Shown piece by piece: positions 23,801-27,830 of a stretch of DNA of 27,830 nucleotides. The notes beneath the pieces are model-generated. The model saw only the letters and a list, made by a program, of their open reading frames with translations, searched no databases and was not told the DNA's origin. The stretch spans positions 1 to 27,830 of the forward strand of contig JALNWO010000010.1 of the NCBI GenBank assembly GCA_023230825.1. The letters run 5' to 3'. A program made the translations under genes and the position numbers. Source of the DNA: Acholeplasmataceae bacterium. Its GTDB lineage: Bacteria; Bacillota_I; Bacilli_A; Acholeplasmatales; Acholeplasmataceae. Position 1 is the first letter of the stretch. The number at the start of each line of letters is the position of its first letter.

Positions 23801-26181
23801 TGTTTGTTAAAGAATTCAATGAGAAATACAACAACACCCATATACCGGATTATACTAAATTTCCTTCTTTTTCTACAATATATGAAAACTTCAAAGGCAA
23901 TCCTCTTCAGCTAACATCCGTACAAAAAGCAGGTATAGGTCAACTGACCACAAAGGGAGTAGGTTTATTGGCACATGAGGTTGGTTTTGGAAAGACGCTT
24001 TCTGGAATTTTAACGCTGCACGAAGCTATGCACAGAGGAAATGCTAAGAAACCGCTTATTGTGGTTCCGAATGAAAACATTTTAACTCAGTGGGTTGATA
24101 CAATCTACCAAACAATACCAGACGCTAAGGTTAATGTTTTAGGTAATTTGGGGAAAGATTATGATTTATCAAATTTTAAAGTGAAAGATGGTGAAATTAC
24201 ATTAGTTACTTATGCTGGCTTCAATAATATTGGTTTTGATCATGAAACAACAGAAAGATTAGCTTCTAGGTATACCTATATCTCTAAAAATGAAACTAAG
24301 ATGTTAAAAAACTCAGAGAGAGAAAATGAGATTGATAAATCCAAAGAAGAAGAACTGAAAGGAACCATGTTAAAAGGGAAAATATATGATTGGAAAGATT
24401 TTGATTTTGACCATTTAACTTTCGATGAAGTTCATAATGCAAATCATATTATAGCTAAGGTAAATATTGAGGACAGAAGATTTTCATCGGATTTTAGAAA
24501 TCAATCTCAAAGAACTTCTCAATTAGGTATTAACACTTGGATGGCTTCACAATATATACAAGAACGTAAAAATGGAAGAAATGTAACTTTATTATCGGCA
24601 ACTCCATTTACAAATAAACCGCTTGAATATTATTCAATTTTATCTCTTGTTGCAAACAATACGCTCCGTGAAAAAGGCTTTTTTAATGTGAATACGTTTT
24701 TCGAAACTTTTATGGAAGCTGACAATGAAATGGAAATAGATGCCACTGGCGATGTGAAGTTTAAATCAAATGTCAAAAGGTTTAAAAACAATACTTTATT
24801 TCAGAGCTTATTAGCTGAATACATCGATATTAAAGGAGCAGACGACAATCCTAATCTAAAAAGACCTGAAAGATATAACAAGGAGTTTAGTGTAAATCAA
24901 AACCAATTGACAAAAGACCAATATGCTTTACTAAGTAATAATCTGGACACAACGGAAGATGGCGCTATTCTAACACACATTTTAAATGCCAGGTTAACTG
25001 CTATATCACCTTACCTCTCTCCGTTTAATGCAGATAAAGAATTTACAATCGATGAGTTTATTGAAAATTCTCCTAAATTAGATTTAACAATAAAATTAAT
25101 TGCTCAAAATCTTGCGGATAAACCCGAGGCTGGACAGATCATTTATTCTGAATTAGCAGTTAATGAATTTCCAAAAATAAAAGAATATTTAACCAATCAT
25201 AGCATTTTAAAAGATAGCCAAATTGGTATTATTACAGGTAAAACAACGAAAGCAAAACGAATTCAAATTCAGGATGATTATAATGCGGGAAAAATTAAAC
25301 TTATAATTGGTTCGTCAGCAATTCAAGAAGGAATGAATCTTCAAAAAAATTCAACAGATTTATATCTTCTTACTTTACCTTATAATTTTACTTCTCTGAG
25401 ACAAGTTGAAGGTAGAATTTGGAGACAAGGGAATGAATTTCCTAATGTTCGAATAAACTACATGTTAACTAATGATTCTATCGATGTTTTCATGTTGCAG
25501 AAATTGCAATTCAAACAGGCCAGATATATGGAAGCAATGCAAAAAGGAGCTGATGTTATTGATATTTCGGATATTGATACAAATGAGTTAAAGACAGCTT
25601 TAATTACAGACCCAGTGACAAGAGCAAAAATAGAAACAAAACTCATAGGTAACAGACTAGAAAAAGAGAAACAAAAATATATAGCAGATAATGCCTTTGT
25701 AATGCGTAAAAATGAAGATCTGGTTAAAGCACAAGAAAATTATAATAAAGTAAAGTCAAATCATGAAAGATATTTAAAATACGCAGAAGAGGGCGGAGTA
25801 AACGGGAGCTATTGGCAAAAAGAAGCGGATAAGCATCTTAAATTAGTTGAGAGCGCACAAGTAAGTTTAGATGACACTATAAACACTCTTGAAAAAAATG
25901 GAGTCGATGTATCAGCGATTAAAGAAAAAATGGAGTTCACAAATCGCAAAGTAATTGAAATAGAAAATAAATTATCAAACTTAATCGAGCTGCAAGACCA
26001 GTTAACAGAAAAATTCAAAAAAGAAAAGGTAGAAGACGCTTTTGAAAATTCAGTTAATTATTATTTAAAACAGAGAATGGCAGAAAATAAAACATTTTTC
26101 ACTTCGAATTTTAATCCGAATGTCATTATAAATAAACCGAAAGAAATTGCAGAAAAGAAAATTAAAAGTTTTAGAAGATAA
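20800..26181 (+). CDS. Giant fusion: primase-like/Toprim, N6-adenine methyltransferase and SNF2-type helicase
   Basis: A 1793-aa protein, probably for replication and protection of transferred DNA. Residues 1-95 look like a DNA-primase zinc-ribbon domain but have no cysteine. A Toprim domain follows: E203 in VEGMTD, and D254-A-D256. A low-complexity linker lies at about 303-400, then an N6-adenine methyltransferase with motif I EPSVGTG (492-498) and NPPY (566-569). A second linker holds QLSLF (713-717), the clamp-binding consensus. The helicase has GFGKT (1062-1066), DEVH (1209-1212), SATP (1266-1269) and QVEGRIWRQG (1535-1544). The last 200 residues are coiled coil. Methylase-helicase fusions of this kind are common on Bacteroidota elements and recall phage P1 DarB, an anti-restriction protein; fusion to a primase module is less usual. 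Anti-restriction is inference. Confidence 0.93.
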   Translation: MSQKKYFSTDEQKQIIDKISVLDYFKILELKGEVKFTRKSGKDYYFETEFNKYSVSNDKFYDFKTGQGGQLIKAVMQLENKTWIEALNTLNQIAKNNTNIIEFNPEIYLKEETKNKPEIISIKKPHSENLLSYFENRGIEREILRKYTKELKYKIKDKTYYGLAIKNQSNGYEIRNPFIKTKIGPSNYSIIQNKKKDDIILVEGMTDAFSFLQLIKENGKQNNRTLIALNSIVNSKKFINDYSEYKGKIYLLLDADKGGNKTTLELIKAFPQAKDIRALYDIEVDKNNDLNDYLCNKLKLNSKNENRTKPTAISDTFKVGERTSNQNNNAISKSSQSEEKDNGERLDLGSHNVRNGFKNESEYNSGHRGISNQSIHGNKQKTQGGKSKKEHRNLERVPRLKSLISEISLTPTNDNIKKFISLTTKIDSDNKIQIIDPQFEFNQALLQYKPGGITKRGHGILNEYYTNTELVKTIGELISNHFNLNDNSKILEPSVGTGNFIHAIPEKFHKNINSFEINYVTAAIAKLRFPQVTVNLRNFESEFMGENGKKIQLPSEENKYDIVIGNPPYGKHRGFYKGLGEESKISRYEDYFIKRSLDVTKENGLIAMVLPSSWIKRQKELDNAELIEAYRLPSGVFKGTEVGTDIILLKKNSQILKNNISNYFEGNYENVLGTYKTRTNQFGKLEDFVYGNLETALKILESIQEKKQEKQPQLSLFDSFENQPSRENTAERKTQNLNSSRNELAGDITSQTDQAVTNPVENNEKKETLEKEEYLIQSEPKINKKNLKYQFKKNDSIVSLSNTNELSDRELESFKNTQYNGELKNPDDFKEYANYHNGKWIHNFYYQEGNIVNKLKQLEIDFSLKSSPISPEQYEKQKELLKSVLPVRKKIEEIIMSPNHELVHNLILGSKEIEYGHYGENKTEIVEFSLADKFKDFIRTLSYETFEGSSMYEVIGYVNNESVTGRDKERNALIRERRKEVANKLFSKFLLEELDNQTKELFVKEFNEKYNNTHIPDYTKFPSFSTIYENFKGNPLQLTSVQKAGIGQLTTKGVGLLAHEVGFGKTLSGILTLHEAMHRGNAKKPLIVVPNENILTQWVDTIYQTIPDAKVNVLGNLGKDYDLSNFKVKDGEITLVTYAGFNNIGFDHETTERLASRYTYISKNETKMLKNSERENEIDKSKEEELKGTMLKGKIYDWKDFDFDHLTFDEVHNANHIIAKVNIEDRRFSSDFRNQSQRTSQLGINTWMASQYIQERKNGRNVTLLSATPFTNKPLEYYSILSLVANNTLREKGFFNVNTFFETFMEADNEMEIDATGDVKFKSNVKRFKNNTLFQSLLAEYIDIKGADDNPNLKRPERYNKEFSVNQNQLTKDQYALLSNNLDTTEDGAILTHILNARLTAISPYLSPFNADKEFTIDEFIENSPKLDLTIKLIAQNLADKPEAGQIIYSELAVNEFPKIKEYLTNHSILKDSQIGIITGKTTKAKRIQIQDDYNAGKIKLIIGSSAIQEGMNLQKNSTDLYLLTLPYNFTSLRQVEGRIWRQGNEFPNVRINYMLTNDSIDVFMLQKLQFKQARYMEAMQKGADVIDISDIDTNELKTALITDPVTRAKIETKLIGNRLEKEKQKYIADNAFVMRKNEDLVKAQENYNKVKSNHERYLKYAEEGGVNGSYWQKEADKHLKLVESAQVSLDDTINTLEKNGVDVSAIKEKMEFTNRKVIEIENKLSNLIELQDQLTEKFKKEKVEDAFENSVNYYLKQRMAENKTFFTSNFNPNVIINKPKEIAEKKIKSFRR
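21710..22000 (+). CDS. Nested 96-codon ORF inside the fusion gene, +1 frame
   Basis: This ORF lies wholly inside the gene at 20800, one base out of phase, exactly over the linker between its Toprim and methyltransferase domains. Its product (MKIELNPQQFPILSKWEKEH...) has a balanced composition with Trp, Pro, Ile and Leu and probable amphipathic helices, ending EIWKGYHD. The host frame over the same bases gives Ser/Asn/Gly/Lys-rich low-complexity sequence, as expected when a real gene is read out of frame. The AAAA just before the ATG is normal for this phylum. It may be a small gene that became embedded when separate primase and methylase genes fused. Chance cannot be excluded without comparison. 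Confidence 0.45.
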   Translation: MKIELNPQQFPILSKWEKEHLIKTITQLANQANPKKKITEKDLIWAATMLEMDLKMNQNTIPDTEEFPINPFTEINKKHREESQKRNIEIWKGYHD

Positions 26182-26190
26182 AATTTAATT

Positions 26191-26733
26191 TTAAAATTTA
26201 TGTTTAAAGGTTTCCATGGTTTTTCGCATTATTTCTCGATCTGTATCTAGATTATATTCATTTTTAGATTTTGATGATAATCCATTTAATAAAATCTCGT
26301 TTGTATTTAATGCTTGTTCAAGATATAGCATATACTTATTATTGTTAATAAACCCAGATAGCAACAATCCTTCGGGTGTAACTTCCCATCCGGAGACTAT
26401 AAAATTTCTACCAGCGATTTCCTTGGCTGTTGATGAAATATCTAATTTATTGATGTCTTGTAATGCATCCGGGGGGTACTTTGTAGATGCTTTTGAAAGT
26501 TCAAATTTATCAAGATCAGTAATAATTCCTGGTCCATCCGGTTGTACGTACTTCATGACGAATTTAAAATTTTTACCATTCGAGGGTAAAAATATTTGAA
26601 TTTCACTATTGATAGATAATTCTACTGAATTGTTTAAGATTAAATGTGTCTGATGATTTTCAATTGAATTTACCTTCTGAGCATATATTGTTGCAGAAAG
26701 AAAAAAAAGTGTTGCAAAAATTAAATTTTTCAT
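26191..26733 (-). CDS. Small secreted protein with the tra-type C-terminal tag
   Basis: A 180-aa protein with a signal peptide ending IYAQ (about residues 1-18). The mature part is beta-rich (KFVMKYVQPDGPGIITDLDKFE..., with GRNFIVSGWEVTPEGLLLSGFI later) and has no recognised motif. Its last 16 residues, DREIMRKTMETFKHKF, match the C-termini of the secreted tra proteins encoded at 7124-9946, especially FKHKF. It is the last of three minus-strand genes, overlaps the one before by 4 bp (ATGA) and converges on the giant fusion gene with only 9 bp between the stops. A role at the same envelope site as the tra proteins, for example entry exclusion or channel control, is a reasonable inference. Confidence 0.7.
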   Translation of the reverse strand: MKNLIFATLFFLSATIYAQKVNSIENHQTHLILNNSVELSINSEIQIFLPSNGKNFKFVMKYVQPDGPGIITDLDKFELSKASTKYPPDALQDINKLDISSTAKEIAGRNFIVSGWEVTPEGLLLSGFINNNKYMLYLEQALNTNEILLNGLSSKSKNEYNLDTDREIMRKTMETFKHKF

Positions 26734-27179
26734 GATTTTAAAATTTGTGTTTGTTGTATAATAGCTTCTCTTAATTTTATAGGAGATTTTATTTTATATG
26801 ATTTAGTTATGTGACCAGTTGTTACTGTTAATTTGCCATAATTAAGAAGTTTACCGATTAAACTTTGCGATAATTGCATTGCTTCATATTTTCTAAGAGA
26901 TATATCTGTAATTTTTTTATTTAGTAGTCCTGATGCAATCGTTAGTTCGTTGTCTGTAACTAATATTTTTATACTTTTTAGTATAAGTAATTTTTTGACT
27001 TGAAATATGAATAATAATAAAAATAGACTTCCGGTTATGTATACTTTAAATGTGAAATTAGCCATCATCATTATTAGTCCAAAAATTGATAAGATTAATG
27101 GTAATATATATGATATGTAGTGTATTTTTCCTTCATATCTTATATTTTTTACTGATTGTGATGTTAATAAATTTCTCAT
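26730..27179 (-). CDS. Membrane protein with bacterial PH (DUF304-like) domain
   Basis: A 149-aa protein with two membrane helices (about residues 21-60) followed by a small bacterial-PH-type domain: TDNELTIASGLLNKKITDISLRKYEAMQLSQSLIG and KLLNYGKLTVTTG are the two conserved blocks of the bPH_2/DUF304 family. Such domains sit under the membrane and mediate protein contacts; no enzyme role is known. It lies between the XRE regulator and the secreted protein and overlaps the latter by 4 bp, so the three are co-transcribed. Confidence 0.75.
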   Translation of the reverse strand: MRNLLTSQSVKNIRYEGKIHYISYILPLILSIFGLIMMMANFTFKVYITGSLFLLLFIFQVKKLLILKSIKILVTDNELTIASGLLNKKITDISLRKYEAMQLSQSLIGKLLNYGKLTVTTGHITKSYKIKSPIKLREAIIQQTQILKS

Positions 27180-27222
27180 AATGATTGATTTATAATGTAA
27201 ATTTAAATCTTTATTTTGACAT

Positions 27223-27447
27223 CTACAAATATGTAGCTTCCTTTAACATAATGTACTTATTAATATCTCGAATTTGTAATATTTTACACCATTTGAGAAA
27301 TGTTGGAAATGACATTGCGTGTAGGTTATTTTCGTAACGCCAGATATCATTCTTGTTAGCTCCTACTTTTTTTGCTAACTCTTTTTGTGTTAATTGGAAT
27401 TCATGCCGAATTTCCTTAATTATTTCCCCTTGGTTTCTGATTTGCAT
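27223..27447 (-). CDS. XRE-family helix-turn-helix regulator
   Basis: A 74-aa protein that is almost entirely one Cro/CI-type helix-turn-helix: LTQKELAKKVGANKNDIWRYE at about residues 19-39 is a clear XRE core. It heads the three-gene minus-strand cassette (43 bp before the bPH gene) and probably represses its own promoter. It might also act on the TATAGAC palindromes at 471-488 and 17798-17817, but no such site is visible next to its own gene, which argues against that. Confidence 0.85.
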   Translation of the reverse strand: MQIRNQGEIIKEIRHEFQLTQKELAKKVGANKNDIWRYENNLHAMSFPTFLKWCKILQIRDINKYIMLKEATYL

Positions 27448-27466
27448 ATCTATTCATTATAAATGT

Positions 27467-27474
27467 CAAATTTA
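27467..27474 (-). promoter_or_regulatory. Candidate -7 promoter element for the XRE cassette
   Basis: On the minus strand the sequence reads TAaaTTTG, an exact match to the Bacteroidota -7 element TAnnTTTG, 19 bp ahead of the XRE start codon. No TTG is found at the proper distance upstream (27492-27500), so the promoter would be weak or activator-dependent, or its upstream part may have been replaced at the composition change near 27491. Confidence 0.35.
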
Positions 27475-27519
27475 AATATATTATATTTAACGTAGTGGTC
27501 TAGCCCCCTATTAATCGGA
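27475..27519. other. Intergenic segment with a GC-rich patch, possible insertion boundary
   Basis: The AT-rich DNA of the element changes abruptly at about 27491-27508 to a GC-richer patch (GTAGTGGTCTAGCCCCC). It separates the XRE cassette from the remnant-like ORFs and the IS66-type gene. It could be the end of an insertion or of the conjugative element, but no matching repeat is available in the window to prove it. Confidence 0.3.
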
Positions 27520-27609
27520 CTATTTACTTTTCTTATTTGCTAATATACACTTTTTCATTTTTTTCTTCAATTTCTCTATTTCTATTAAATCTTTTCCTGT
27601 TATCATCAT
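27520..27609 (-). other. Very short minus-strand ORF, possible gene remnant
   Basis: A 29-codon ORF starting MMITGKDLIEIEKLKKKMKK. It begins 12 bp after the stop of the ORF at 27622-27729 on the same strand. The composition looks coding, but the length suggests a remnant or very small protein. No function is assigned. Confidence 0.25.
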
Positions 27610-27621
27610 TTATATTAGGTG

Positions 27622-27729
27622 TTACTGCTCCCGATAATCATATTCTACTGAAACAACTGTTGCCTTGTTTATATTTTCGCAAACAACTTTAATTTCTCGC
27701 TTGTCTTGTATCCACCCGACCAAGTACAT
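27622..27729 (-). pseudogene. Minus-strand ORF remnant of 35 codons
   Basis: The frame reads MYLVGWIQDKREIKVVCENI and ends VVSVEYDYREQ. The sequence is protein-like (ordered beta pattern, varied residues), more so than expected by chance in such AT-rich DNA. An in-frame stop lies four codons upstream of the ATG, close to the promoter of the gene at 27781, so the true 5' part may have been lost to an insertion there. I do not recognise the family. Confidence 0.3.
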
Positions 27730-27730
27730 C

Positions 27731-27761
27731 TTGTCTGTTCATCGGTTCGTCCATAGCTTTG
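27731..27761 (+). promoter_or_regulatory. Consensus Bacteroidota promoter for the gene at 27781
   Basis: TTG at 27731-27733 and TAgcTTTG at 27754-27761 are separated by 20 bp, a full match to the Bacteroidota TTG / TAnnTTTG promoter. Transcription would start near 27768, about 13 bp before the ATG at 27781. Confidence 0.65.
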
Positions 27762-27780
27762 GATAAAAATATAATAAATT

Positions 27781-27830
27781 ATGGAAAAGCGCAAAGAAAT
27801 GTTTGGGCTTGTTTCGCAATGGCAGGAAAG
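27781..27830 (+). CDS. 5' fragment of an IS66-type accessory (TnpA-like) gene, cut by the window edge
   Basis: Sixteen complete codons are visible (MEKRKEMFGLVSQWQE). This start resembles the small IS66-family accessory proteins, which commonly begin M-x-K-R-x-E-M-F-x-L-V-x-x-W-x-x-S-G. A consensus promoter sits directly upstream. The codons and flank are more GC-rich than the rest of the window, as expected for an inserted element. The terminal inverted repeat of the insertion sequence was not identified. The call rests on 16 residues, so it is tentative. Confidence 0.5.
   Translation, partial: MEKRKEMFGLVSQWQE

Noticed and set aside
26216..26599. Plus-strand 127-codon ORF
   Set aside because: It is antisense to the secreted protein gene at 26191-26733, which has a signal peptide, an ATGA overlap and the C-terminal tag.
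27217..27232. CTACA-AATA-TGTAG inverted repeat as an operator or terminator
   Set aside because: Only 5-bp arms, overlapping the XRE stop codon inside an operon, and no T-run. Too weak to call.
27535..27610. Minus-strand remnant of the gene at 16892, because another frame reads NRNREIEEK like its C-terminus
   Set aside because: The match is confined to about nine residues of low-complexity Asn/Arg/Glu/Lys codons and does not extend upstream; probably chance in A-rich sequence.

Overview
The window is about 28 kb of A+T-rich DNA with the marks of the Bacteroidota, most likely Flavobacteriia (Chryseobacterium, Elizabethkingia, Flavobacterium and relatives). Signal peptides end in AQ, Shine-Dalgarno sites are almost absent, two promoters fit the Bacteroidota TTG / TAnnTTTG type, and the transfer genes follow the Bacteroides CTn tra order (traE-F-G, then J-K-L-M-N). 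It is the mobilisation and conjugation half of a conjugative element (ICE or plasmid). No integrase, replication initiator, rRNA, tRNA or CRISPR array was seen, so plasmid and ICE cannot be told apart.

Layout. (1) 1-521: non-coding and origin-like, with a 43-bp tandem repeat of alternating TGGGA/TCCCA motifs, an AT-rich stretch, a 22-bp-stem inverted repeat with a T-run, and an operator-like palindrome. (2) 522-17785: one long co-directional run with overlapping or nearly touching genes: relaxosome accessory protein, relaxase, ParA-type ATPase, a membrane-anchored acidic protein, the TraE pilin-like protein, TraF, TraG (VirB4 ATPase), four secreted proteins, TraJ (VirB6-like), TraK (VirB8-like), a TraL-like protein, TraM (VirB10-like), TraN (VirB9-like), a VirD4-type coupling protein, an M23 peptidase and an unknown soluble protein. 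(3) 17786-20067: a promoter with a palindrome between its two elements, a RadC-like JAMM protein and an uncharacterised 518-aa protein. (4) 20088-26181: a hairpin, a lipoprotein and a 1793-aa primase-like / N6-adenine methyltransferase / SNF2-helicase fusion. (5) 27447-26191, opposite strand: an XRE regulator, a bacterial-PH membrane protein and a small secreted protein. (6) 27448-27830: remnant-like minus-strand ORFs, then a consensus promoter and the first codons of an IS66-type accessory gene cut by the window edge.

How it fits together: the relaxase and its accessory protein nick and carry the DNA, the coupling protein hands it over, TraE-TraN build the channel, and M23 opens the wall. 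The large fusion probably handles incoming DNA (priming, protective methylation, remodelling). The JAMM protein and the lipoprotein have unknown roles.

Most unusual points: a complete J domain with HPD motif inside the VirB4 ATPase; a near-identical 16-residue C-terminal tag on three secreted tra-cluster proteins and on an otherwise unrelated secreted protein of the opposite-strand cassette, with a shortened form on a fourth tra-cluster protein; a gene-like 96-codon ORF nested out of frame in the linker of the giant fusion; an exact QLSLF clamp-binding pentapeptide in the same protein; and a shared palindrome ahead of both the mob/tra run and the JAMM operon.
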